From assembly GCA_009760855.2 (NCBI GenBank), contig WPIO01000246.1:124001-188000 (forward strand): DNA of 64,000 nt, in the 5' to 3' direction. Origin of the DNA: Cristatella mucedo. Its lineage: Eukaryota > Bryozoa > Phylactolaemata > Cristatellidae. Of this stretch, positions 1 through 10,704 are shown piece by piece (the first letter of the stretch is position 1; every line of letters starts with the position of its first letter). The notes beneath the pieces are model-generated. The model saw only the letters and a program-made list of their open reading frames with translations. It had not been told where the DNA came from and made no database searches. Both the position numbers and the translations under genes were made by a program.

Positions 1-625
1 CCTTTTGGCTGGGCTGCCAAAGAAAGCTATTATGCCACTACAGTGGACTATGAATATGGCTGCAAGCTGGTCTTCAAGTCCCAGCGGTTTGAGCACGTGT
101 AATCTTTGCTGAAAGAGCTAGGATGGTTGCCGGTTGGGCAAAGGATAGAGAGCAAAGTTCTTACGCTGACCCACAAGGCCAGCCATGGCTTAGCTCCTTC
201 GTACCTAGCTGAACTGCTGCATCAGTTTCAGCCTGTTCGCGCCCTCAGGCCCTGTGTGGACAATAAATTAGCTGTCCCATTCCTCCGCTTAAAGACAGTT
301 GGCAGCAGAAGCTTTAGCTCTGCAGGTCCTAGACTGTGGAACTCGCTTCCAAAATTTTTACGCAATGACATCTACTCTCCAACTGCCGACTATGGCACTT
401 CTTTTTCAGTGGTCCAGAACTGCTACTTCTATGCTACTCACTACCTCAACTGATCTTTTAACTCTGCTATGCTTCCCACTTTCTCTTTGTTGCGTGAGAC
501 GAAGTCTGTTGGCTACCGAATGCGTACCGAAAGCCGCTTAGGCTGTGAGTTCGCTATACAAAACTCTCCTGGTTAACACCCACATGGTCTTTATGACTTT
601 GTTGAGTTTCTGACGGAGATACAAA
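1..625 (+). mobile_element. LINE family 1 (CR1/L2 group), 3' end of RT ORF plus 3' UTR
   Basis: This is the C-terminal tail of a non-LTR retrotransposon reverse transcriptase, cut on its 5' side by the window edge. The frame has a TAA at 100-102 and is then open to 453. The visible text (LGWLPVGQRIESK, then FSSAGPRLWNSLP) has the layout of the RT thumb/C-terminal segment of CR1/L2-group LINEs. The 3' UTR-like part continues to about 625 and matches the copies at 26.5 kb and 62.36 kb nearly word for word. The stop and the truncation mark a dead copy. Confidence 0.8.
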
Positions 626-1666
626 TTATTTTCAATCGCATTTCTGTGAGCTTCCAGCTAAAGATCTTTCGGCTGCAATTTCTGATCTCGTTAGTTTTAC
701 TGATTCAATATTCTGGGATTACAATTACTGCAAAATCTTCATACACTATTATACGATTCCATCTGCAGCAATACCCTTTGCTGTCATTCTTAAAAATAGA
801 TGGATTTAAAGTTGGGAGAAACGGTCGTTGTAAACATTGTTTTTAAGAAACTACTTCTCATGCATTAGTTTGATTGTATAACCGGTCAGACTAAAACGAT
901 AATTACTATCGTTTTCACAACGTAAATTTATTGGGCTTTATTTAACCATTTATTTAGCATTTGCACTCGGCGGATCGCAACCGACGAACCTCCGAGCACT
1001 GATAGTACACGAGCTGTGCAAGCCAAGAGCTGACTTGTTAACTAAAAGTAATAGGCTTTCAATAAGCCTTTAGCGTGTTCAAAATAATTCTTAGCTACAC
1101 GTTTTGCAAGAATATTACTAATTTTGAAGGATCGTTACCCGCTGGCCCCTTCAGCTCTAGTATTCGAGATTATAGGTTGGTGGTGAAGATGAATTTGCCG
1201 TTAGTCGTTCTTTGTTGACGCTTTCATCTCTGTACTGTTTCACTACCTAGTTTCACATTGATTAATGTTTTTATGGATTTTCTTGTACAATTTATCGTAG
1301 GAATCCAGGGGTAAAGTCATCAGTTAGGCACAGACGTGTGGTGACAGAAGGTGACGAATTCCAGCCAATGGTGTTGCATCGTCACTGTAACCAGGATCGA
1401 CATGCAGCTGCGACGGATCCCAGAGCACTGCCTTTATTGTGGTACAAGAACAGCATAATCAAAGTAAATAAAAAGCCAGTTTCCAGAGTAATGGTGATCG
1501 CTCGTGCACTAGGCCTAAAAGGAAATCGACACGGAACGATTACGCTTGGACGTCAAAATCACGCTCAAAGATTATCAGAAACAGAATACTAATCGAAGAC
1601 TCAGTCTGCCATCGTTGACGATCAAGGTAATCATTATGTTTCACCATCAACAAACGGAAGAGAAAA

Positions 1667-1673
<7 letters not shown>
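626..1673. other. Unassigned intergenic DNA
   Basis: No convincing gene or repeat was seen. Short open frames such as the one at 1338-1592 lack an ATG start and any recognisable motif. Confidence 0.5.

Positions 1674-1754
<81 letters not shown>
1674..1754. repeat. (GA)n microsatellite
   Basis: An almost pure GA dinucleotide run of about 80 bp, interrupted once by a short G run near 1707. It creates spurious Glu-Arg and Ser-Leu open frames on the two strands. Confidence 0.95.
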
Positions 1755-1755
<1 letters not shown>

Positions 1756-2334
1756 TAGCTTGTCAGGATAAGAGCACACAGGTGTTAAAGTAATATCTAC
1801 AACAAACCATTAAAAAAAGTCCGTTTATAACAGGCGAAGCCAGGGTTAAGCATTGAGGCAGCTATTCGTAGGACAGTTCAACTGGACTGCCAGAATGGGC
1901 AATTACCGACTTCATGCTTGAGGTGTAACTATATTAGGGTTATTGTAATGATTTCTGTATGCCTTCATGCTTGGCAATGGCATAGCTGTACCCTGGTTCG
2001 TTCAATCGATGAACACACCTGCCATAGAGTTGAGGCATCAATTTCCAGATAAGTAACATCCAAAAATGGAACTCTTTGGATAGGGACGCCACATCCATGT
2101 TGTCCCAAGCGTTCGTCACATGAAGTCCTGACTTCTGTCGCTCACTATGCCCTGAACCAACTTTGTGCCATCATAAAAACAAGCTCGCAGCCAGTGAAAA
2201 AATCTAAAGGTAAGATTGCCATGACTGTTGCTACTCCAAAATTATACATTTCCCGTCGACCCCTACTGGCTTCTCGTCAAGCAGCTCATCGATTTTAGAA
2301 TTCGGTCGCACACTTCAAGGGTCCTTCATTAGGT
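1755..2334. other. Unassigned intergenic DNA
   Basis: No gene, structured repeat or element boundary was recognised here. Confidence 0.45.
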
Positions 2335-3012
2335 GTGACATACACAGGGTCAGCATGCAAATGTGGGTAGTGGCAGTGTGGGCACGTATAAGCATGAAGG
2401 ACGAACCACAGGGACCCACTAAATGCTGTCCTAAATAGGTGTGTTTTTAAGTTCCTTTTAAATGTGGTCTGGTCAGGTGATGTTCTGACGCAGGTCGGGA
2501 GGGAGTTTCAGGCTTTGGGAGCATACGAACTAAAAGCACAGTCTCTAAAGGATTTGAGGTTTGCATGAGCTATTTGTAGACTGTTGAATTTCGAAAAGCA
2601 GGCAGGTGGTACGTTGCTTGGCCTGATGGGGGAATATATCTGAGAGATAGGCTGGAGCCCAACAATGAAGTGACCTAAAAGTGAGTGACAAAACTTGAAG
2701 TCAATCCGTCGCTTGACTGGTAGCCAGTGCAGGTCGGCCAGAAGTGGTGTAATGTGGCTACTGCGACGCTCACGACAGACAAGCCAGCTGCTGAGTTTAG
2801 CACCAGCTTCAATCGCCTGATCGCACATGCTGGCAGGCTAGTAAGCAGTGAGTTGCAGAAGTCAAGACGGGATGTCACGAATGCATGGACCAACTTTGAC
2901 CTGGTATCCTTATCTAAACAAGCCCTAATTTTTGCAACGTTATGAAGATAAAAATAGGCAGCTTTGACTGTGGAACTGAAATGGTCGTCTTATGAGACGT
3001 CGCTTTGAAAGA
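2335..3012 (-). mobile_element. L2-like LINE fragment, RT C-terminus (minus strand)
   Basis: Near copy of the segment at 57.2-57.9 kb. On the minus strand it reads RT C-terminal text including VTSRLDFCNSLLT and, further on, a region matching the AFSSYAP motif. The reading frame changes several times, so it is a decayed copy. The terminal (ATT)n tail present in other copies is missing at the 2335 end. Confidence 0.8.
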
Positions 3013-3840
3013 AGCTGAACACCATCATATTCAGGCAGGCATTAGCTGTGCACATGTAAATTGTTCTTAGTGCATTTACGCATACTGTGCCTACTATAAC
3101 TAAACCACTGACATTCTTTATTTATAGCATATGCCAAGTGCCTAGAACAGTAACCGATAGATTGATCAACAGTTGACCTTGTCAGTAAGTTCTCAAATGC
3201 ACTTAATAAATTCCTCGAGGTACTCGCATATCATTGGCACACGGCACATGTGCTGTACACTTACACGATGAAATCAGTGACTCGATGTTTAAAGCTAAAC
3301 GATAAAAATGTGTGCATGGCATAGTATGCTTTTTTAAAAGAACTAATCTGATACTTTCCCGCCCTCTCTAGTCTTCCAGGCTGTTATCTGTTTACTATTG
3401 CTAGCTTGGATTCTAGATAATATGAAGTGCCGCGAGAGAAAGGATGCAGTTCTTATAGGGCACCTCAAATGCCTATTCATGGCACTGGCGGGCTGTTTAT
3501 CTATAGGATAACTACTATGCACAGAGAGGATCATGAATACCTGAATGTGTGCATATAAATTCAGGTATACACAGAAATATAGGTACATTTGCTCAAGTAC
3601 ATTTACTTAGTACTACCTGGTAATCATTAGCAATCTTAACATTGAATTTTACAAAAACAACCTATACATGTATCATTGTCAAACATATATATATTTATAC
3701 ATATGCCCGTGTTTGCGTTTATCGGTTTCTGTGTGTCAAAATGGTGCACATGCTGCCCTATTGGTTGCCATGCTAGGCAAGTTGAACATGCACTGAAGTA
3801 TTTTTTGAGGTTTCCGATTTGCTTTGGAATCAGTCGCAGT
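3013..3840. other. Unassigned intergenic DNA
   Basis: AT-rich, with no recognised coding or repeat structure. Confidence 0.45.
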
Positions 3841-4332
3841 TTATAAAAGAAACTGTGTGTACTGTGTGTACACTAAGATGGGCATCCAATGGCACGTGTG
3901 AAGCAACTGAATAGGCATTAATTTCCCATTGGCTGCTATGCAAATTTTTTTTAAAATACATTTTTTTTTATTATTGCACAGCCTATGACCTAGGACCAAA
4001 TAATAGTTGCAGCATGCCAGTGACAGCAACCATAAGTACATAAAGAGCAAGTGACAATGATAACATTTCGGATTCAATGAATTGGTTTGCCCATAACTAG
4101 TAAGTAGTAAGTTAAGTTCTGCCATGAGTGAGTTCTTTGGGTACGCTTTGTTGTAAGAAAAGTACCCTTTCAGGACATTTCCCTTTTCACTCCTCCTCAT
4201 GCTTAGTTCGCATTTCGAAGTCTTGAAATGGAAAATGTCCCAAAAGTTTACTTTTCTTTTATCATTAAAAACTGCGTCTGTTTTGAGATTCGATGTAGTG
4301 CTCTTCACGTTAGAGACAAGAGCGTTACCCAT
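3841..4332 (-). CDS. Hypothetical ORF, 163 codons, host or element flank
   Basis: An ATG-initiated minus-strand frame of 163 codons lies just outside the left edge of the viral block. The product is basic in its first half and Cys/Leu/His-rich in its second half. No domain, signal peptide or repeat is recognised. It may be a chance ORF in AT-rich DNA or an exon remnant. Nothing around it supports a function. Confidence 0.2.
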   Translation of the reverse strand: MGNALVSNVKSTTSNLKTDAVFNDKRKVNFWDIFHFKTSKCELSMRRSEKGNVLKGYFSYNKAYPKNSLMAELNLLLTSYGQTNSLNPKCYHCHLLFMYLWLLSLACCNYYLVLGHRLCNNKKKCILKKICIAANGKLMPIQLLHTCHWMPILVYTQYTQFLL

Positions 4333-4399
4333 TGTTCCACTAATTCAACTGTCTGACTCACATATAGAAATTACGTACTTGAAATTCGTCTCATACTTT

Positions 4400-4858
4400 C
4401 TATTTCTTTTTCATACTGACCAATGAATGCTCTCTGGCAACTGTTCTATTCATTCTTTCAACTAATGCAACACTCCTTTTACTAGTCCCTTCAATAATTT
4501 GTGTTTCATGTTTTTTCATCGCTTTAGCAAACTCACTTTTAAACTCCGATCCTGAATCAACTGTAATTTTCTTTGGCCATTTCAAAGGACCTTTATTGTA
4601 AATATCTATTACTGCTTTTGTTACTTCTTTAGAAGACTTTGTTTTAGGAGGTATGGAATCTTTATATCTACTAGCAACATCAATAACACTAAGTGTATAT
4701 TTATATCCAGAATCATTAGGCATGTATAAAATGTCTGCTTGATGATTTTCATTAGGCTCAACAATATTAAAGAAACCTTCTGGAATTTTCTTAGGTCTTG
4801 GTTTGAATACTTGACTTATATCTGAGTCCGGATTGAATTTACCTTCTTTTTTCTTTCA
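4400..4858 (-). pseudogene. Integrase (rve/DDE), copy A, C-terminus missing
   Basis: The protein inserts the element into host DNA. The catalytic core is visible on the minus strand: first Asp in HQADILYM (near 4740), second Asp in ITVDSGSEF (near 4555), and Glu in ALVERMNR (near 4450). The frame is open from about 4858 to 4400 without an early ATG, so the N-terminal zinc domain is absent. Compared with copy B, the basic C-terminal domain of roughly 90 residues is lost at about 4425, which marks the left edge of the element. All three acidic residues are kept, but the protein is only a core fragment. Confidence 0.85.
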
Positions 4859-4922
4859 TTTAGAGTTTAAAATGACATTCTATATATAATTAAAAATTTT
4901 TTTGTAACCTGTTTAAATATAT

Positions 4923-5346
4923 TTAATGAAACTGATTATCTAGAAGGAAAACATTCTTACTGTCATTAATAAATAAAGAGATCAAAAAGAAAATATGAAA
5001 TACGGTGCGATATTTGTGATAAAAATATGAATGAAACAGAATTTGATTCTAGTCTTATGTGCAATGGTGCAATTATAATTTGCTCTTATTGTAACATAAT
5101 AACTCACACATTTTAGAAAGAGAGACCAACTAAATTATATTCATTAGTTAAGAAAACCTTAAAAAACAATGTTGCTCTGCTTTTTTACATCATTGTTTAG
5201 ACCATGAAGCTATTTGTTCTATATCAAAACTATTTCCTATTCTTAAAGATAAACGTGAAGCAACAAAGTTAAAAGAGTTAATAGTTTTAATATACCATTT
5301 ATACTATTCGGGAGGGTTCATAACTGACCAAGATGTTTACTCTTAG
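4923..5346 (+). pseudogene. Small Cys-rich (zinc-ribbon-like) protein, copy A
   Basis: A plus-strand gene runs divergently from integrase and convergently with the fibre gene. It contains CDICDK and later CSYC, two CxxC pairs that could bind one zinc ion, then a His/Cys-containing segment near 5190 (LHHCLDHEAIC in the partly shifted frame). Stops occur near 4935-4975 and 5116, so it is broken. The same gene recurs at 12.78-13.20 kb. A nucleic-acid-binding or regulatory role is only inference from the CxxC pairs. Confidence 0.5.
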
Positions 5347-6150
5347 TTTTCCAGTTGTATCAATGAAATACTACTCTGATGAAAGACTTGAAAAATAAAA
5401 ATAATACTTTGAATCCACACCTGTCGGAGAAGTATTTATTGCTCTTACATCTCCAGATACTGCAGTTGTATCAATAGTAGGTTTTAGAAACATACAATTA
5501 GATGCTCCAGCAACCATAACATTCAATATCATTATGTGTGGTGCTGTTTTGTTTGTTCATGAATAAGGTGTTGATAGATTAAGTATTGAGTTCTTTGCAT
5601 TAAGATCCGTTGATAGCGCTAGTACTTCTGTTATTTTTTAACTGTTTTATCTACATAAGATTTAGTTGAAACACCAAGAGGATTAACAGGATTAGCAACA
5701 TTAGTTATCGAAAATCCTCCCATATCAATATTAGTTGTTGAAAGAAATCCTTCAAGTAAAACATCCTTCTTCATTCCACCATAAGTAACACGAAAATCAT
5801 CATTTAATACAACTGGCTTTCCATTACCCGAATTCCAATAATTAGATGTTATAGCAAAGCTATTCATTTTTAAATCTCCAGCCATTGTATCACCAGTTCT
5901 CTTAACATAATTACTTACTAGACTATCATTTATTGCATCAGTAGGATTAACACCTGGAGCAAGATTAGTAATTGTTTTCCACCAAGATTCAAAGTCGTTC
6001 CCGTATTTACAACAAATTTAGAATCTGCATAAGACTTTAAAACAGCATCTGAGTCATTAATTGGATCTGATAAATTTATAATTCTATTACCATTAGCATT
6101 CAAATCTGAAAGTATAGTACCATTAATTTTTTATACGAAATCCTCCTCTC
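5299..6150 (-). pseudogene. Fibre-like attachment protein, copy A
   Basis: The minus-strand text consists of repeats of the pattern M-x-G-x-x-I-x-N-x-x-x-P-x-x-x-x-x-A-x-x-x-Y-x-D (for example MGGFSITNVANPVNP and TKSYVDKTV). This repeat is typical of trimeric shaft or fibre proteins of phages and large DNA viruses. The clearest open stretch is 5631-5885. A C-terminal globular part, probably the head, follows down to about 5299 in other frames. Stops and shifts break the gene. Its 3' end overlaps the convergent Cys-rich gene. Copy B has a homologue at 13.19-14.0 kb. Confidence 0.65.
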
Positions 6151-6169
6151 TAAACTTGGATATTTTCTA

Positions 6170-6987
6170 TATATTCATTGATTAATATTTTACTTCAATG
6201 TAATACTTTTCTAACTATTGAAACTAATCTTGCAAATCTAAATGGATCCTCTTCTTCAACAACTTGTATTTCTACTTTTTATATAATATTTTATATCAAA
6301 ACCAAAACTCTTGTTATTGTTAAAACGACAATAATCAGAAATTATACTAAATTCAAATTCAAACAACTTTTCATCTTTAAGTAAAAACATACATAATCAA
6401 ATATGAATTGGCATATCAAAAATATAATTTTTTGGAATCCTTACTGACCCAGCAGCAACAAAATCCTTAGGTACATCATCACAATTCAATCCAGGAACAA
6501 AGATTTCAAATTCACTATAAAAGCATCTACTTAATTTTAGTACATGAAAGCCAAGTAAGCATTGTGATAAATATTGTTTTGGTATAAAATCTTCCACAAT
6601 ACTACGACTCCATAAACATTTTATTTCTAATAATGTATCTTCATCAACAACTCCATTTGGAGAATATCTATAAACACCATCACTAGCGAAACAATCATTT
6701 GCATTTTTAATAGTTCGATCTAATTTCATTTCTAAATATTTAGCGGCAATTGGCTCGAATACCTTACCAAATAACAATTGTGGGAATATTATTGGTTGAG
6801 AGTTCGCACTATATTTATTTAGTTTTCTATTAGCAATTTATTCAATATCACAATCAATTTCTGAATCAAAAACCATATCATTTCCTAAAACAGAATAAAC
6901 TTCTGATCCACCAATATTTAAACTCATAGATCTCTTCCATTCATAATACCCTTGAATATAATTCGTTTTTTTCGTTATATTTAGTTA
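6170..6987 (-). pseudogene. YqaJ/lambda-exonuclease-like recombination nuclease, copy A
   Basis: This is an alkaline-exonuclease-type protein of the PD-(D/E)xK fold, expected to resect DNA ends for recombination or genome processing. The N-terminal part (about 6900-6960) has WKRSMSLNIGGSEVYSVLG, matching the Trp/Ser/Gly pattern before the active site in this family. The core shows an Asp in DGVYRYSP and the ExK motif in LLEIKCLW (about 6610-6690). In-frame TAA codons near 6840 and 6402 and a late frameshift interrupt it. It sits just downstream of the capsid gene on the same strand. Copy A keeps the catalytic core that copy B has lost. Confidence 0.7.
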
Positions 6988-6998
6988 TTATAATTTTA

Positions 6999-7313
6999 TT
7001 AAAAATACTTTCCTTCATATACCATATTTCCTTTACTGCAAGTGAAATTAGCACCACATTCATTAGAAGTTAGCTCAGCACTATTCTCACAAATAGTCAA
7101 GTAATGGATTATCAATGTGTTTCCAGCAGGTGCAGCCCTATTGAACTCAACAGTTACATCTAACCGAGAAGTCACTCTAAGAGGCTCATCATTATATTGC
7201 AAGTCAATAACATGAATAGGATAAAGTGACATCCATTCTGAGAAAGAAACACCACCAGGACTAACAATCTCATTAACACCAAGATATTGCTTTCTGAAAG
7301 TTATGAAATCCAT
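6999..7313 (-). pseudogene. Major capsid protein C-terminal third, copy A
   Basis: A 104-codon open frame encodes the last part of a double-jelly-roll capsid protein. Marker text is SPGGVSFSEWMSLYPIHV followed by a strand-rich tail ending FTCSKGNMVYEGKYF. The same tail closes the capsid gene of copy B at about 14.66 kb, which confirms the assignment. The rest of the gene is absent because the sequence switches to a fibre gene at about 7320. The ATG at 7313 is internal to the original protein. Confidence 0.7.
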
Positions 7314-7329
7314 AAATTCAGGTGTTTAC

Positions 7330-8085
7330 TTACCAAATTTTGCCAAAGTAGATCTTGGAACTGCAGGATATTAACGGCACTAACGTTGCTGTAAGCGGTA
7401 ACACCACATCTTTTCTTTGAGGTGTAATTTCATACAATTTTGTAACAACAAACAAACCTCTGGGTATAGTAGTATCAGCTAAAGTAGAGATCCATCGAAC
7501 GTTAATTGTTTTTCCATATATTTCTGTCGTTAAAGACCCATCAACCGTTGCTCTAAAACGTACTGTAGCAATATTTCCATCGGATATTCTGTTCAGATAT
7601 TTAAAGTTTTCACCGTTACTAGGATTAACAGGGTAGTTTTCTAAGAAGATAGAATATCCATTCATATGTAAATTACCATTGAAAGTTCCACCTGTTAGTT
7701 TAAGGAAGCTAAAGTCCATATACGATTTATTTGGAATATCATTATCAGAAGTAGGAGGTCCTCAAACAGATAAATTCCCATTTACAGTTAGTGTTCCATT
7801 AATAGTTCCACCAGTCTTAGGTAGTTTACTGTCTGCATAATCTTTAGTTGCAGCATCACTAGGGTTTACAGGATTTGCTAGTTCTATTAACTTATAATTT
7901 TTCATATCGATATCTCCATCACATGTAGTCCCTCTTTATACTTTAGTAACAAAATTGGTATTTATATACATTCTATTTACCGCATCTCCAACATCAACAG
8001 GATCACCTAAATTCTCTATTAACTTTCCATTCATACTTAAACTGCCTGTAAGTACATCACCACTTTTTTAATGTATTTTGCTCTT
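7330..8085 (-). pseudogene. Fibre-like protein, second type
   Basis: Repeats such as LHMNGYSIFLENYPVNPS and IELANPVNPSDAATKDYAD show a fibre shaft made of about 50-residue units. The longest open part is 7330-7719, whose C-terminal half is a non-repetitive beta-rich region, probably the head. Stops lie near 7757 and 7934. The gene directly abuts the truncated capsid gene of copy A, so this is the left edge of copy B. It differs clearly in its head from the 5.3 and 13.2 kb fibres. Confidence 0.6.
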
Positions 8086-8089
8086 CTTC

Positions 8090-8997
8090 TTTTAGGTCTG
8101 AACATTTCTATACAATAGTTAAGCGAAAATCAATGTAAGTTATTCCACTTGCAACAGTAAATTTATCGATAGCATATCTACACGTTCCATCAATGTTAAT
8201 TATTAAAACTAGGGTACCTAGTTCAGGAATTAGTACCACTGACTCCATAGGTATTATCAGTGGATGACTCCACGTAAGAATTTGTTTTGTCAGTTGCGTA
8301 CATAATTCTACTTACCATTGCAAAGTTGGGTAACACCCCTGGAAAAAAGTTTTAAGAGTAATCATGTACGCAATAACTTTTCCAGTGGCTGCAATAACAG
8401 GCTTATCAGTAGGTGTAAGTTGTTGGGGTTGAAATTTATTTCTTGTGCTATCGTTTGCTGTAATACTCAAACCAAGCATATCAAGATAAAATGTATATGG
8501 ATAGGTACCAGAGCTTGCTCCAAAATATCTAAATGATATTTGTTTATTATTATCTACATATTGTTTCGTTACAGTGTCTGAGTCTTTAAGTTAGTAATAA
8601 TCTTTCCACCCATATTCATGCTCGCCGTTGCTTTACCTTGAAACACCTGTCATATTCTTTAAGAGTCCATAGTTTATAACTTAAAAGGTCTTAAATCACT
8701 GTATACAGTCCCGTCAGCAGAGTTGCGTGATATACCAAAAACATTCTTACAATTCAACTGTGACATCATCTTTCCATTAGTGTTTGAAAGAAACCCTGAC
8801 ATACTTGAAACAGTTGCTAAATCACCTATAACATTTGTAGCCACACTTCCTCCAAAGTTTTAACTAAAAAAATAGCTCAAGTTTATTGCATCACCATCAT
8901 TAAGAGGGTAGCCTAAGTTAGTTATTTTTTTCGTTAGCGTTAAGATCACTGTAAATAGATCCATTAATCTTTCTAACTTTTTCCATTGACTTATAAT
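8090..8997 (-). pseudogene. Fibre-like protein, third type
   Basis: The frame begins next to 8995 with text including NGSIYSDLNANE and after a frameshift NLGYPLNDGDAINLSYF, the same shaft repeat as the neighbouring fibres. Further on there is MGGKIITNLKDSDTVTKQYVD and then a beta-rich C-terminus ending near 8130. At least four stops and one frameshift break it. It diverges from the membrane-protein gene at 9000 with only a few bases between the starts, so a shared bidirectional promoter is likely. Confidence 0.5.
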
Positions 8998-8999
8998 AT

Positions 9000-10099
9000 A
9001 TGAAGAATAAAAAAGGTAAAGGAGTTGATAGTATAAAAGAAGGAATTGATACAACTAAAGAAGTGGTAGGAGGTGCTACAACAGTAACGGAAGTAGGTTC
9101 GAAAGCTGTTATAGAGATAGTACCCAAAGTTGCTATGAAGCTGCCCTTACAAGCCTCAAACAAGATCGCAAAGATTGTTCCAAAGGTATCACAATCGTTT
9201 AAAGTTATTTGAACAGCAACCAAAGCTCTAGGAGGATTTCTATCAGGAGTAACAGGAATAGTAGATCTTGGTTTGTTAATAAAAGAAATTGTTGATGACG
9301 TAGCTTCCAGTAAGTATGGATAAGTCTTCTGGAAAACAATGGCAGATTAAAAAGACGGGCTATCAAAGACGGTTGCAAGTTTAGAAGTAGGTTTCTACAT
9401 TAATGAGATATTATTAGAAGCGGAAAAAGCAAAGAGTGATTGATATCCTAACCCTAGAAAGTTTGTATCTGATACATTTGGAGAAGAAGTTTTTTGGGAT
9501 GCAACACAGCTCGATCCTATAGCTTGCAAGAAGAACTTTCTTAAAATGAGAGGAAGCTTTCTACCTGTTATCCCAGCCATCATTGCTAGCGTAGCAAGTG
9601 TAATAGGAACAGTTGGTTTAGCAGTTTCAATGACTGTAGCCGTTGCGCGATTGATAAAAAAATAGTAGATGAAACAATATATACTGCTAGAGCACCTAAA
9701 ATGAATACTCACGAAGAGAGAATGAGTGCATTATCACTTCAAGGAGAAAGATTAAATGATGCTATTGTAGACTTGAAAAACATGATAGAACTACTTGATA
9801 AGGGTATAGATATAGATCCAAGTGATAAAGTACAGAATTCAGAAGTCAAAAATAGGTTGACCTACCTTAATAAAGGGAAAGAGCTTGCGGAAAAAGGAGG
9901 TGTTAGTTGTAGTGAGGATTTAAAACAAGACATAAAGAAAGTAGAAGCTTCAACCGTTGGTGGTCGTAAAACGTGTGACTATAAAGCTGAGAGTGCAATG
10001 CTATTGAGTAATCTTTTTGCACAAGGTAAGATTCAAGAAGATATATATAACGAAATGATTAAACTTAGAGATGAACTCAAACGAAGATGTAAGAACTAG
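9000..10099 (+). pseudogene. Virion-type membrane-active protein with hydrophobic helix and coiled coil
   Basis: A plus-strand gene starts with ATG at 9000 and runs to a TAG at 10097-10099. Stops at 9210, 9321, 9348, 9441 and 9663, plus a +2 frameshift at an A7 run (9656-9662), break the first half; the last 133 codons (9701-10099) are intact. The middle has a strongly hydrophobic stretch (PAIIASVASVIGTVGLAVS, about 9567-9640). The end is helical, charged and ends in RRCKN. Position beside the phospholipase gene suggests a membrane-lytic or inner capsid protein analogous to adenovirus pVI, but this is inference; no family was recognised. Confidence 0.5.
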
Positions 10100-10694
10100 A
10101 AGTCAGTGTAGCGAACTATTTTATTATCTTCTGTTAGAGTGTAAGTAAAATTAAGTTTGGCAAATTGCAAATGTAAACGTATAGCTTCCATGTCTCTAGC
10201 AACAGCTGCTTCCTCTGGGTCACTGAAAAAACCAATATAATAAGAAATTTTATTTATTTTTATTCCCGCTACCCATTTATTTGCACGATCATGCCAAGAT
10301 ACACCAGTAAAACCAGAAGTGCTATTTCTTAGTTTTCGTTTACTTCTTTTATTTTCACCAGAAGTTGCTTCACGTAAATTATTAAATTATAAATAATTAT
10401 TTAGTTTATCATTATCAATGCGATCAATCTCATTCAAAGAGAATTTACCAGTCACTATCAACCACGCCAATCTATGAGCATAGTATGATTTTCCATTAGT
10501 TCCTATTTATGAATAACCGTTAGATATACTTCCAGCTTCATCTCCTCGATATATATTTCCCCGACTTGTATTCCACAAAACTTGCCTGTGAAAGCATTGT
10601 AAGTTAATAATTCATTGACACATTCTCTCAAGGAATTAATTTCATCTTGATCCATTTCTATATATAGTTTAATAAATGTTAAATATAATTCCAA
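10096..10694 (-). pseudogene. HNH endonuclease with C-terminal AP2 domain
   Basis: On the minus strand the order is an N-terminal helix ending YNAFTGKF (ORF 10503-10694), an HNH core with YYAHRLAW and DRIDNDKLNN then NNLREATSGEN, and an AP2-type DNA-binding domain (SGFTGVSWHDRANKWVAGI to EEAAVARDMEAIRLH, about 10130-10340). Such HNH-AP2 proteins are free-standing homing-type nucleases of phages and large viruses. A frameshift near 10500 and a TAA near 10386 break the gene. The His expected after the first Asp of the core reads Arg. Its stop overlaps the stop of the convergent gene at 10097. Confidence 0.75.
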
Positions 10695-10704
10695 TTTATA
10701 AATA

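Noticed and set aside
1540-1779. Open frames rich in Glu-Arg and Ser-Leu on both strands
   Set aside because: They are translations of the GA microsatellite.
6170-6987. Integrated prophage or bacterial contamination, suggested by the exonuclease and fibres
   Set aside because: The block also has adenain-like protease, Polinton-type capsid and retroviral-type integrase, lacks bacterial operon signals, and sits among animal LINEs.
9650-9670. Programmed frameshift at the A7 run
   Set aside because: The same gene has five in-frame stops, so ordinary decay explains the shift better.
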